Below, piece after piece: positions 8,441 through 16,569 of a DNA stretch of 43,882 nucleotides (the first letter of the stretch is position 1; each line of letters opens with the position of its first letter). The stretch is from Pseudomonadota bacterium (lineage in GTDB: Bacteria > Pseudomonadota > Alphaproteobacteria > Rhizobiales > Pleomorphomonadaceae). Below the pieces are notes generated by a model. It was given only the letters and a program-made list of their open reading frames with translations. It was not told the origin of the DNA and ran no database searches. The stretch covers positions 1-43,882 of the forward strand of contig JAGSYV010000048.1 in NCBI GenBank assembly GCA_018262505.1, in the 5' to 3' direction. Both the position numbers and the translations under genes were made by a program.

Positions 8441-9234
8441 TCGCCCTCGACAACATCCACGTCGTCTTCGGCCGCGGAACGCCGCTCGAGAAGAAGGCGT
8501 TGTCCGGCGTCTCTCTCACCATCAAGGAAGGGTCATTCACCACCGTCATCGGCTCCAACGGTGCCGGCAAGTCGACGCTGCTCGGCGTGCTGGCCGGCGA
8601 CGTCATCCCCACCGAAGGCAACGTGCGTATCGGCAATGCCGACGTCACCAAACTGCCAACCGCAGCCCGGGCCGGTCGCGTTGCGCGCGTTTTCCAGGAT
8701 CCGCTGGCCGGTTCCTGTGGCGCGCTCTCCATCGAAGAGAACCTGGCGCTCGCCCACAAGCGTGGCCAACGACGTGGTTTCAAGCTGGCACTCGGCCATA
8801 GCCGTCGCAAACTCTTCCGCGAGCGGATCGCCGAACTCGATCTCGGCCTCGAAAACCGCATGACCGACCGCATGGCAATGCTCTCGGGCGGTCAGCGGCA
8901 GGCGGTCTCGCTGGTTATGGCGATGATGGCTGGCTGCGACGTGCTGCTGCTCGACGAGCATACTGCCGCTCTCGACCCCGGCATGGCCGAATTCGTCATG
9001 AAGCTTACCGAGAAGATCGTCGGCGCCAAGAAGCTGACGACGCTGATGGTGACGCATTCGATGCGACAGGCGCTCGACTATGGCGACCGAACCGTCATGC
9101 TGCATGGCGGCGAGATCGTGCTCGACGTCGAGGGCAACAACCGACGCAACCTGGATGTCGAAGACCTCATCGACATGTTCCGCCGCGTCCGAGGCCAGAC
9201 ACTCGACGACGACGAACTTCTGATCGCCGAATGA
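8437..9234 (+). CDS. ABC transporter ATP-binding protein (TrpZ-type)
   Basis: Cytosolic ATPase of 265 residues that powers the preceding permease. It has Walker A GSNGAGKST, Q-loop VFQDPLAG, signature LSGGQRQAVSL, Walker B VLLLDE followed by HTAALDP, and an H-loop VTHSMRQAL. The HTAALDP after Walker B is the form seen in this subfamily. It overlaps the permease gene by 4 bp (ATGA). No terminator is evident before the convergent HAD gene 28 bp downstream. Confidence 0.92.
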   Translation: MIALDNIHVVFGRGTPLEKKALSGVSLTIKEGSFTTVIGSNGAGKSTLLGVLAGDVIPTEGNVRIGNADVTKLPTAARAGRVARVFQDPLAGSCGALSIEENLALAHKRGQRRGFKLALGHSRRKLFRERIAELDLGLENRMTDRMAMLSGGQRQAVSLVMAMMAGCDVLLLDEHTAALDPGMAEFVMKLTEKIVGAKKLTTLMVTHSMRQALDYGDRTVMLHGGEIVLDVEGNNRRNLDVEDLIDMFRRVRGQTLDDDELLIAE

Positions 9235-9262
9235 TCCGAGGGCAGCCGGTCGCCGCCCTCCT

Positions 9263-9925
9263 CTACCCTATCACCCGTCCGATCGCTTCCCACAACGCCG
9301 GCGCCCGGTAATTCGGTACGGCGATATCGGCGCCGTTGGTCTTTATCGCTGCCTCGTCCAGCGTGGTGGTCAGTCCTACCGTGAAGATCTTCGCGGCGTG
9401 CGCCGCCCGTATCCCCGGGGGCGCATCTTCGAAAGCGATCGCCCAGTCGGCCGAGACACCGAGGCGCTCCAAACCGGTGAGGTAAGGCAGCGGATCCGGC
9501 TTGCCGCGTTCCAGCTCAGTACCGATGACGATGGTGTGGAAGTACTCGGCGACGCCGAGCTGAGCCAACATGTCGCTGACGTTGGGACGCGGCGCGTTGG
9601 AAACGACCGCCAACCCCACCTTATGCTCCACAGCCCAGCTCAGCACGTCGACCAGTCCGTCGATCGGCTTGAGCCGACCGACGATCAGTCTCCGGAACAG
9701 CGCTTCCTTCTCATCGGCGAGGCGCGGATGTTCCTCGATCGCGACATGCGAAAAAAGATTTTTGAAAATCAGCGAGTTGGCTTGACCGGACACGTATTTC
9801 AGAAAGGTCGGCTCGTCGATATCAACGCCATAGGCCTTGCCGAACTCCATGAAGGCCTCGTGATGGAAAGGGTCGCTATCGGTCAGCGTCCCATCCATGT
9901 CGAACAACAGGGCACGTGAAAACAT
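9263..9925 (-). CDS. HAD-superfamily phosphatase/phosphomutase (HAD-IA, PGMB-like)
   Basis: Soluble phosphohydrolase of 220 residues. Motif I is LLFDMDGTLTDSDP with the nucleophile and acid/base aspartates, motif II is VVSNAPR, motif III is the lysine in GKPDPLPY and motif IV is FEDAPPG. The cap region follows motif I, as in beta-phosphoglucomutase and sugar-phosphatase relatives. The start at 9925 puts the catalytic strand six residues in, as is usual. An in-frame ATG at 10012 would add 29 residues without a ribosome site. It is divergent from a LysR gene, which may control it. The substrate is unknown; a sugar phosphate is an inference from the surroundings. Confidence 0.85.
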   Translation of the reverse strand: MFSRALLFDMDGTLTDSDPFHHEAFMEFGKAYGVDIDEPTFLKYVSGQANSLIFKNLFSHVAIEEHPRLADEKEALFRRLIVGRLKPIDGLVDVLSWAVEHKVGLAVVSNAPRPNVSDMLAQLGVAEYFHTIVIGTELERGKPDPLPYLTGLERLGVSADWAIAFEDAPPGIRAAHAAKIFTVGLTTTLDEAAIKTNGADIAVPNYRAPALWEAIGRVIG

Positions 9926-10102
9926 CGGGGAGACTCCGGGCGCGACATCGCTTTTTTGAAGCGGTTTTGCATACACCGCAGACTCCGACGGGTCCAGCGC
10001 CGCCGCGCTCATTTGACAAGCCGGATTGCTTGACTTTTAATCTTCCAACCCGAATGAGTGAGTTGTATTGATCTCGCCAAAAGCACAATAAAGCGGACCT
10101 CA

Positions 10103-11023
10103 ATGGAACTTCGCCAACTTCAGCATTTCGTGGCCGTCGCCGAGGAAATGCACTTCACTCGCGCCGCCCGTCGCGTCAACATCGTACAGTCTGCCCTCTC
10201 CACCTCGATCCGGGCGCTTGAGGAAGAACTCGCTACCAAGCTGTTCATGCGCAACACTCGTCAGGTGCAGTTGACCACTGCCGGCCGGGTGTTTCTCGAC
10301 AAGGCGCGCCTCGCCCTTGAGGCGGTGCGCGAGGCACGCGACGCCGTCGCCGCCGTGCAAGGCCTGACGCGGGGGCGCCTCGCCATCGGCACCGTGCAAA
10401 GCCTGCCGGCCTTCGTCGATCTGCCGGCCCTGCTCGCCTCGTTTCACGAACTCTATCCCGGCATCGAGGTTCGCCTCTGCCAGGGCAACGCCGATCATCT
10501 GGTCGACAAGATCCGCTCCGGCACCATCGACCTTGCCATCGTGCCGCTGATCGAAGCGCCGCGCGGTATCGCCACCAAGATGATCGCCTGCGAGTATCTG
10601 GTTGCCATCTCGGCGAAGAACCACCCGCTGGCCGGCCACACCAACGTGCCGCTCTCAGCCTTCCGCGACGAACCCTTTGTCGACTTCGAGCAGGCCTGGG
10701 GCACGCGTCAGTTGGTCGATACCGGATTCCGCCGCGCCGGTATCGAACGCCGCGTCGCCTTCGAGGTCAACGACCTTGGCACGCTGATAGAGCTGGTGTC
10801 GCGCGGCCTTGGCATCGCGCTGGTACCCGAGGCGATTGCCGAGGCGGAAGCTGAAACGCTCGGCGTCATCCGCCTCGCCGAGCCGCAGATGTGCTGGGAA
10901 CTGGCGGTGGCCACGCTCTCAGGCGGCGGCGACGAGATCATTCTCGACGGCGCCCCGAAAGCCTTCATGGACTTGCTGATCGCCGCCCGTAGCGTCGAGA
11001 CAGAGGAAGAGAAAGCCGCCTGA
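10103..11023 (+). CDS. LysR-family transcriptional regulator
   Basis: A DNA-binding regulator of 306 residues. The N-terminal HTH reads MELRQLQHFVAVAEEMHFTR followed by AARRVNIVQSALSTSIRALEEELATKLF (residues about 1-58). The rest is the LysR effector-binding domain, for example LVAISAKNHPLAG. The start at 10103 matches the canonical LysR N-terminus; the longer frame adds 15 unrelated residues. It is divergent from the HAD gene and convergent with the epimerase operon, so either could be its target. Confidence 0.93.
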   Translation: MELRQLQHFVAVAEEMHFTRAARRVNIVQSALSTSIRALEEELATKLFMRNTRQVQLTTAGRVFLDKARLALEAVREARDAVAAVQGLTRGRLAIGTVQSLPAFVDLPALLASFHELYPGIEVRLCQGNADHLVDKIRSGTIDLAIVPLIEAPRGIATKMIACEYLVAISAKNHPLAGHTNVPLSAFRDEPFVDFEQAWGTRQLVDTGFRRAGIERRVAFEVNDLGTLIELVSRGLGIALVPEAIAEAEAETLGVIRLAEPQMCWELAVATLSGGGDEIILDGAPKAFMDLLIAARSVETEEEKAA

Positions 11024-11046
11024 GGCGATCTCTTCCGACGCAGCCC

Positions 11047-11937
11047 TTAGCTCACGTATTTCCGCCAGTCGTGCTGCTCCTTGAAGCCCAGCACGGTCCG
11101 GATCTTCTCGTTGGAGATCGGCGCTTCAAAGCCGACGAGCGGGCGGCTGTGCGGCGTGTTCGGGCACACCTTCTTCAGGAAAGCCTCGGTCGGCTCGCGG
11201 GCGGTGATGGTGTCGTTGACGGCGTTGAACACCTGGAAGCCGAGCCCGTCCTTGCCAACGGCGAGGTGAACGATCTCACCGAGATCCCTGGCGTCGATAT
11301 AGCTCCAGGCGTTGCGCTTGCGCGTCAGCGGATCTTGCATGAAGCCGGGAAAATTGACGTACTCGTGCGGTTCGATGACGTTGCCGATCCGAAGGGCGTA
11401 GATGTCGGCGCCATAGCGCATGGCGAAGGCGCGGGCCGTCTTCTCGTTCACCACCTTGGACAGGCCATAGCTGTCCATCGGATCGGTGTCGTAATCCTCG
11501 GTGAGCGGGAACTGATGGAAGTCCTTGTCACCTTCCGCAAAACAAACGCCATAGGTGGTCTCGCTCGAGGCGACGATCACCTTGCGGATGCCGAGCTTCA
11601 TCGCCGCTTCGATGACGTTGTAGGTCGAGATCACGTTGGTTTCGAAGGTGTGATTGTCGGGCGTCAGCAGAATGCGCGGCACGGCGGCGAAATGCACCAC
11701 GGCGTCCGGCAGCACCGGCCGCGAGCCGCTTGCCAGGCTGTCGAAGTCGAAATGCATGGAGAGCGCGCTGTAGACCTGCCCGCTGTCCGTAAGGTCGCAC
11801 GCAAGTGTTGTCACGCCCGGACAGTCGAGTGGCTTGAGGTCGAGATTGAAGACGTCATACCCCTTGCCCTTGAGGTACGGAACGACGTGACGGCCGGCTT
11901 TACCCGAACCGCCGGTGAAGACGATCTTGCTTCCCAT
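11047..11937 (-). CDS. NAD-dependent epimerase/dehydratase (extended SDR)
   Basis: A 296-residue extended short-chain dehydrogenase acting on a sugar or sugar nucleotide. Visible parts are the Rossmann motif FTGGSGKAGRH (residues 7-17), the DLTDSG adenine-pocket Asp, VVHFAAVPR, the catalytic Ser segment VASSETTYG and the YGLSK Tyr-Lys pair. It is the last gene of a three-gene minus-strand operon, 45 bp after an SDR gene. A uronate dehydrogenase or an aldose/lactone-forming oxidoreductase is possible. The exact substrate is not readable. Confidence 0.85.
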   Translation of the reverse strand: MGSKIVFTGGSGKAGRHVVPYLKGKGYDVFNLDLKPLDCPGVTTLACDLTDSGQVYSALSMHFDFDSLASGSRPVLPDAVVHFAAVPRILLTPDNHTFETNVISTYNVIEAAMKLGIRKVIVASSETTYGVCFAEGDKDFHQFPLTEDYDTDPMDSYGLSKVVNEKTARAFAMRYGADIYALRIGNVIEPHEYVNFPGFMQDPLTRKRNAWSYIDARDLGEIVHLAVGKDGLGFQVFNAVNDTITAREPTEAFLKKVCPNTPHSRPLVGFEAPISNEKIRTVLGFKEQHDWRKYVS

Positions 11938-11982
11938 TTTTCTCTCCGCAAACTGTTCGCCGTCGGCTGACGCCGCGGCGCG

Positions 11983-12759
11983 TCAGGTCATTAATTGTCC
12001 GCCGTTCACCTCGAGCACTTGACCGATCATGTAGCCCGACAGCATCGCCGAGGCGAGGAACAGGTAGGGACCGACCATGTCCTCGGGCTTGGCGAGGCGT
12101 TGCAAGGGGATGGTAGCGCGCATGGCCTCGAGATAGGCTTGGTCGGAATAGCGCTCGTGGAACGGCGTTTCGACGATGCCTGGCGCCACGCCGTTGACGC
12201 GGACGCCGAAGGGCGCGAACTCCTTGGCCATGCCACGCGTCGCATTCTCGATGAAAGCCTTGGCCGAACCATAGGGACCGGCGCCGAGGCTGGCGCCGGT
12301 TCGAGCGGCGATTGACGTGGTGTTGATGATGAAACCCTGCTGCGCTTTCAAGAAGGGCAGCGCGGCATGCGAGGCGATCAGCACCGAGCGAACGTTGAGA
12401 CCGACGATCTCCTCGAATACCGCCTCATCGAAGGCCGCGTAGGGCATGCGCGCCACCATGCCGCCAGCATTGTTGATGAGACCGTCAAGCCGGCCGAAGG
12501 CCATGGCCGTTTCCTCGACGACCCGTGTGATCTCAGCCGATTTGGTGACGTTGCCGTGCACGGTCGTCGCCTTGCCACCGGCAGCCCGGATGTCGGCGCA
12601 CAGCGCTTCGGCGGCGGCGGCGGAAGAATTGTAGTGGATTCCCACCAACACCCCCTGCTCGGCAAAGGCGCGCGCCAGCGCCGCGCCGATGCCAGAGGAC
12701 GCACCGGTGATGAGCACAGCCTTGCTGGCAAGATCGGGAATGCTGAGCGGCTTTGTCAT
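11983..12759 (-). CDS. Short-chain dehydrogenase/reductase (classical SDR)
   Basis: A 258-residue NAD(P)-dependent oxidoreductase. It has the cofactor motif TGASSGIG, the structural NNAGG motif, the catalytic Ser in NTTSIAARTG and the YGSAK Tyr-Lys pair, and ends in LEVNGGQ as classical SDRs of the FabG/sugar-dehydrogenase branch do. The start at 12759 has an excellent AAGGAGG site. It is the middle gene of the operon with the epimerase and the aldo/keto reductase, which suggests stepwise oxidation of one polyol or aldose. Substrate unknown. Confidence 0.9.
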   Translation of the reverse strand: MTKPLSIPDLASKAVLITGASSGIGAALARAFAEQGVLVGIHYNSSAAAAEALCADIRAAGGKATTVHGNVTKSAEITRVVEETAMAFGRLDGLINNAGGMVARMPYAAFDEAVFEEIVGLNVRSVLIASHAALPFLKAQQGFIINTTSIAARTGASLGAGPYGSAKAFIENATRGMAKEFAPFGVRVNGVAPGIVETPFHERYSDQAYLEAMRATIPLQRLAKPEDMVGPYLFLASAMLSGYMIGQVLEVNGGQLMT

Positions 12760-12862
12760 CAGAGCCTCCTTGATCGAAAGATCGCCGGATGGATCAGACC
12801 GGCGGAACCGGACAAGCAAAGCCCGTCCGATCGCCGCTGTCCATGAGCAAGCCGGCTATGCC

Positions 12863-13837
12863 TCAGAGGCTTTTGACCATGAAGGTCTGATAGGGCGCTT
12901 CCAGCGCGGCGATCTCGTCGGCACTGAGTTTGAGATCGATGGCGGCAATGGCGTCATCGAGATGACCCATCCGGCTGACGCCAACGATCGGCGACGTCAC
13001 GCCGTTGATTTGCAAAACCCAGGCGAGCGCCACTTCAGCCATGGGCACGCCACGCGCCTTCGCGATCTTCTCCACGGCAGCGACCACCTCAGGAGCGTTG
13101 CCCTCGGTACGATCGTACATGCCCTTGTTATGGCGATCGGTCGTGTTGCGCTTGGTCTCAGTGCCCCAGGGGCGGGTGAGCTTGCCACCGCCCAGCGGGC
13201 TCCACGGAATGACGGCGACGCCCTGATCGCGGCAGAGCGGCAGCATCTCCCGCTCCTCCTCGCGATAGACCAGGCTCACCTGATTCTGCATCGACGAGAA
13301 CTTCGTCCAGCCGTTGAGTTCGGCGGCATGCTGCATCTTGGCGAACTGCCAGGCAAACATCGATGACGCGCCGATGTAGAGCGCCTTGCCGGCCTTCACC
13401 ACATCGTGCAGCGCCTCCATCGTCTCCTCGACCGGCGTAAAGGGATCGAAGCGGTGGATCTGGTAGAGATCGACATAGTCGGTGCCGAGCCGCTTCAGAC
13501 TGTTGTCGATCTCACCGAGGATAGCCTTGCGTGACAAGCCGTGGCCGTTCGGCCCCTGTCGCATCGGGAAGAACACCTTGGTGGCCAGCACGAATTCCTC
13601 GCGCGGCGCCAGTTCCTTGAGGACCTTGCCGGTGATCTCTTCGCTGGAGCCGGCCGCATAGACATTGGCGGTATCGTAGAAATTGATGCCCGCTTCCCAG
13701 GCCTTGCGGAACAATGACCGCGCCTCGTCGAGCCCGAGCACCCAAGGGCGCTCCTCCATGACCTTGCCGAAGGACATGCAGCCGAAGCAGATGCGGCTGA
13801 CCTCAAGTCCGGATTTTCCGAATCGGGCGTAGTGCAT
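12863..13837 (-). CDS. Aldo/keto reductase
   Basis: A 324-residue reductase of the aldo/keto reductase family. It has FYDTANVYAAGSSEE (catalytic Asp and Tyr), VLATKVFFPM (catalytic Lys) and LYQIHRFDP (catalytic His), with the cofactor segment near the C-terminus (SPIVGVSRMGHLDDAI). AGGGAGGAA precedes the ATG at 13837. It is the first gene of the minus-strand operon that continues with an SDR and an epimerase. It resembles versicolorin-B/YajO-like general aldehyde reductases. Substrate unknown. Confidence 0.92.
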   Translation of the reverse strand: MHYARFGKSGLEVSRICFGCMSFGKVMEERPWVLGLDEARSLFRKAWEAGINFYDTANVYAAGSSEEITGKVLKELAPREEFVLATKVFFPMRQGPNGHGLSRKAILGEIDNSLKRLGTDYVDLYQIHRFDPFTPVEETMEALHDVVKAGKALYIGASSMFAWQFAKMQHAAELNGWTKFSSMQNQVSLVYREEEREMLPLCRDQGVAVIPWSPLGGGKLTRPWGTETKRNTTDRHNKGMYDRTEGNAPEVVAAVEKIAKARGVPMAEVALAWVLQINGVTSPIVGVSRMGHLDDAIAAIDLKLSADEIAALEAPYQTFMVKSL

Positions 13838-14131
13838 GGCGATTTCCTCCCTTGCGAAGGCCGGCGATCTGATCGGCGGCTTCCGATGCGTCTCTTCTCA
13901 AGCCGCCAGTCAATAGTCGCCGCTTTGATCCGTCAAATGGATTATCGAGATAAGATTGATCGGGACGATTGAAACAAAACGCCTCTCAATGCGCTTTGGA
14001 TGTCACGATCCTGGCTTTTCGCAGCCTCAGGAGAGTCAGCCGGATCGATTCCGCCTCGTGACGATGAATCGTTTTTGCTAGGCTGAACTGAATGAAGGAA
14101 TGCCCAAAAAGATGCGCCAAGGGAGAAAGCC
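13838..14131. promoter_or_regulatory. Divergent promoter region between the reductase operon and the glucosidase gene
   Basis: 294 bp with no gene, between two divergent starts. It holds an AT-richer centre at about 13915-13985, with a short inverted repeat TTATC-GA-GATAA at 13942-13953. No regulator is assigned. The AGGGAGA at the right end is the ribosome site of the glucosidase gene. Confidence 0.4.
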
Positions 14132-15811
14132 ATGTCGGAAAACGAACAGACGGTCAGCCGCCGCTGGTGGAAAGAGGCCGTCGTCTATCAGATCTATCCA
14201 CGCTCTTTCCAGGACTCCAACGGCGACGGTATCGGCGATATCCTAGGCATCATCTCGCGCCTCGATTATCTCAAGGGTCTCGGAGTCGATGTCGTCTGGC
14301 TGAGCCCGCATTACGATTCGCCCAACGCCGACAATGGCTACGACATTCGCGACTATCGCAAGGTGATGGCCGAGTTCGGCACTATGGCCGACTTCGACGC
14401 CTTGCTTGCCGGTCTCAAGGCGCGCGGCATGCGTCTCATCGTTGACCTCGTCGTCAACCATTCGTCGGATGAACACGTCTGGTTCGTCGAGAGCCGCAAG
14501 TCGAAGGGCAATCCCTATCGCGACTATTACATCTGGCGCCCCGGTCGCGGCGATGGTCCGCCCAACGACTGGCGCTCTTATTTCTCCGGTTCGGCTTGGA
14601 CACTCGATCCGGCAACCGGCGAGTATTATCTGCATCTCTTTGCCGACAAGCAGCCTGACCTCAATTGGGAAAACGACAAGGTACGCGCCGAGGTCTACGA
14701 TCTCATGCGCTTCTGGCTCGACAAGGGTGTCGATGGCTTCCGCATGGATGTCATTCCCATGATCTCCAAGGAGCAGACTTTCCCCGACTATCCGCCGGAG
14801 CATCGTGAGCGAACCGAGTACTACCACGCCGTCGGCCCGCGCCTGCACGAGTTCCTGCAGGAGATGAACCGCAAGGTGCTCTCGAAATACGACGTCATGA
14901 CGGTGGGCGAAGCCTTCGGCGTCACGCCCGAACAGACACCGGACCTAGTCGACGAGCGGCGCGGCGAGCTGAACATGATCTTCAACTTCGACGCCGTGCG
15001 TCTTTGCCACGACAAGCACCGTTACCGTCAGTGGAAGCTACCTGAACTGAAGGCCGTCTACAGCCGGCTTGAGGAGAGCACCGGCCTTCGTGGCTGGAAC
15101 ACGGTGTTCCTGTCCAACCACGACAACGCCCGCCTCGTCAGCAGCTTCGGCGACGATGTCGAGCCCTGGCGCGTTCCCTCGGCCAAACTCCTGGCCACCA
15201 TGCTGATGACGCTGCATGGCACGCCCTTCATCTACCAGGGCGACGAGTTGGGCATGACCAACTACCCATTCACCTCCGTCGAGCAGTATGACGATATCGC
15301 CGTCAGAAATGCCTGGAAGGCCGAGGTGCTGACCGGGCGGGTGACCGCCGCCGATTTCCTTGAGGGCATGGCGCGCACCAGTCGCGACCACGCCCGCACG
15401 CCGATGCAGTGGAGCGCCGCGCCGAACGGCGGCTTCACCACCGCCGGCAAGGCGTGGCTCGCCGTCAATCCCAACTATCCCGAGATCAACGCCGAGGCGG
15501 CGCTCGCCGACCCCGGCTCGGTCTACCACCACTACGCCAAGCTCGCCGACTTGCGCCGGTCGCATCCCTCCCTCGTCTATGGCGGCTTCGTCGATCTCGC
15601 ACCGACGCATCCGCATCTGTTCGCCTACACCCGCACGTTCGGCGACGAGGCCCTGATCGTCTTGCTCAACTTCTCGCGCGAGACGATCGACGTCGAACTG
15701 CCGGCGGGCATCAAGATCGGCGAACGGTTGCTTGGCAATCTGACCACAGCATCGGAGAACGCGCGCCTTGCCGGCTGGGAGGCGCGCGTCCACTGGTGCC
15801 GTCGCCGCTGA
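14132..15811 (+). CDS. GH13 alpha-glucosidase, oligo-1,6-glucosidase type
   Basis: Cytosolic hydrolase of terminal alpha-1,6 (and possibly alpha-1,4) glucosyl bonds in isomalto-oligosaccharides; 559 residues with no signal peptide. The (beta/alpha)8 GH13 motifs are present: DLVVNH (105-110), GFRMDVI with nucleophile Asp206, the acid/base Glu260 in VGEAFG, and NHDNAR with Asp331. Motif V reads QPDLN, the mark of the oligo-1,6-glucosidase subfamily. Val207 after the nucleophile is the residue associated with alpha-1,6 preference; Thr would favour alpha-1,4. The gene stands alone, divergent from the reductase operon and ended by a strong terminator. Uptake genes for the substrate are not in the window. 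Confidence 0.93.
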   Translation: MSENEQTVSRRWWKEAVVYQIYPRSFQDSNGDGIGDILGIISRLDYLKGLGVDVVWLSPHYDSPNADNGYDIRDYRKVMAEFGTMADFDALLAGLKARGMRLIVDLVVNHSSDEHVWFVESRKSKGNPYRDYYIWRPGRGDGPPNDWRSYFSGSAWTLDPATGEYYLHLFADKQPDLNWENDKVRAEVYDLMRFWLDKGVDGFRMDVIPMISKEQTFPDYPPEHRERTEYYHAVGPRLHEFLQEMNRKVLSKYDVMTVGEAFGVTPEQTPDLVDERRGELNMIFNFDAVRLCHDKHRYRQWKLPELKAVYSRLEESTGLRGWNTVFLSNHDNARLVSSFGDDVEPWRVPSAKLLATMLMTLHGTPFIYQGDELGMTNYPFTSVEQYDDIAVRNAWKAEVLTGRVTAADFLEGMARTSRDHARTPMQWSAAPNGGFTTAGKAWLAVNPNYPEINAEAALADPGSVYHHYAKLADLRRSHPSLVYGGFVDLAPTHPHLFAYTRTFGDEALIVLLNFSRETIDVELPAGIKIGERLLGNLTTASENARLAGWEARVHWCRRR

Positions 15812-15823
15812 GGACATGGCGGC

Positions 15824-16207
15824 TTACGGCCCGGTGACGACCGGGCCGTTCTTCTCTGTCCACTCGATCATGCTGCCGGGATAAATGCCGACGTCGGCGC
15901 GCCCGGCGGCTTCGGCGATGGCCAGCGCCTCCCCTGCCCGACGACCGGATTGGCACATCAGCACAACCGGGACTTCCGATGGCGGCGGCAGTTGCTCGGC
16001 CTTGAAACTGGAAAGCGGCAGGTTGGTCGCGCCCGGCACATGGCCTGCCGCATATTCATCGGCTTCGCGAACGTCGACGAGGTGGATGCGATTGGAGTTG
16101 AGCCCTGCCCGCACCTGATCGAAGCTGAAAGCCTCACCGGCCAGCGCGGCCCCCCAAATCATCGATGCGAGACCGCCGAGAAACGCCAGAACTGCGAGAC
16201 GCATCAT
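15824..16207 (-). CDS. Periplasmic rhodanese-domain protein
   Basis: A 127-residue single-domain sulfurtransferase. A hydrophobic signal peptide covers residues 1-24 (ending WGAALAGEA). The rhodanese domain shows the CH2A-like segment VDVREADEYAAGHVPGA, and VVLMCQSGRRAGEA gives the active-site cysteine in a six-residue loop (CQSGRR), suited to sulfur rather than phosphate chemistry. GGAAGAGGAG lies upstream; a second ATG at 16204 is nearly as good. Its last codons and stop coincide with a terminator hairpin of the convergent glucosidase gene. The role is unknown, as for most stand-alone periplasmic rhodaneses. Confidence 0.85.
   Translation of the reverse strand: MMRLAVLAFLGGLASMIWGAALAGEAFSFDQVRAGLNSNRIHLVDVREADEYAAGHVPGATNLPLSSFKAEQLPPPSEVPVVLMCQSGRRAGEALAIAEAAGRADVGIYPGSMIEWTEKNGPVVTGP
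15826..15855 (+). terminator. Terminator of the glucosidase gene, embedded in the rhodanese coding end
   Basis: A perfect 10-bp stem (ACGGCCCGGT with ACCGGGCCGT) around a GACG loop is followed by TCTTCT on the plus strand. It lies 15 bp after the glucosidase stop. The same bases encode the last residues (VVTGP) and stop of the convergent rhodanese gene. Confidence 0.8.
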
Positions 16208-16280
16208 TCACTCCTCTTCCCTGCCCTTCGGAAAACATGGGGGCCATCCACGGACAGTCGCAAGAGTCGTCGGCGAAATA

Positions 16281-16320
16281 ACGGCGCCGGCTTTTCTTTT
16301 GAGAGAGAAGCCGGCGCCGT
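16281..16320 (-). terminator. Terminator after ybdD
   Basis: A perfect 13-bp inverted repeat (ACGGCGCCGGCTT at 16281-16293 with its complement at 16308-16320) around a 14-nt loop is followed on the minus strand by TTATTT. It lies 19 bp past the ybdD stop and ends the cstA-ybdD unit before the rhodanese gene. Confidence 0.8.
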
Positions 16321-16338
16321 ATTCGAAAGGATCGTCCT

Positions 16339-16569
16339 TCAGCAGCAGCGGAACACGCCTCCGGTGGAGCCACCGCCATAGCGGCGCTCCTGGCTGTTGC
16401 GGAAGAACTCTTCCCGCGTCATCACCGGATCGTCCGGATGGTTGGCGGCCCGATGGGCGACATAGGTGTCGTAATCGGGAACGCCGACCATCAGACGGGC
16501 CGTCTGGGCGAGCTTTTGGCCAACCTTCCGCGGATCAGGTAGCCTGAGGCCGCACACCTGACATGTCAT
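16339..16569 (-). CDS. ybdD: YbdD/YjiX family small protein (DUF466), CstA partner
   Basis: A 76-residue cytosolic protein of the family found next to CstA/YjiY-type transporters. The core ARLMVGVPDYDTYVAHRAANH, then DDPVMTREEFFRNSQERRYGGG, matches YbdD and YjiX. The end FRCC is a cysteine pair. A Cys-X-X-Cys (CQVC) near the N-terminus is an addition here. GAGGTGG precedes the ATG at 16569, which overlaps the end of cstA by 35 bp, so the genes are co-transcribed. Its biochemical role is unknown. Confidence 0.9.
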   Translation of the reverse strand: MTCQVCGLRLPDPRKVGQKLAQTARLMVGVPDYDTYVAHRAANHPDDPVMTREEFFRNSQERRYGGGSTGGVFRCC

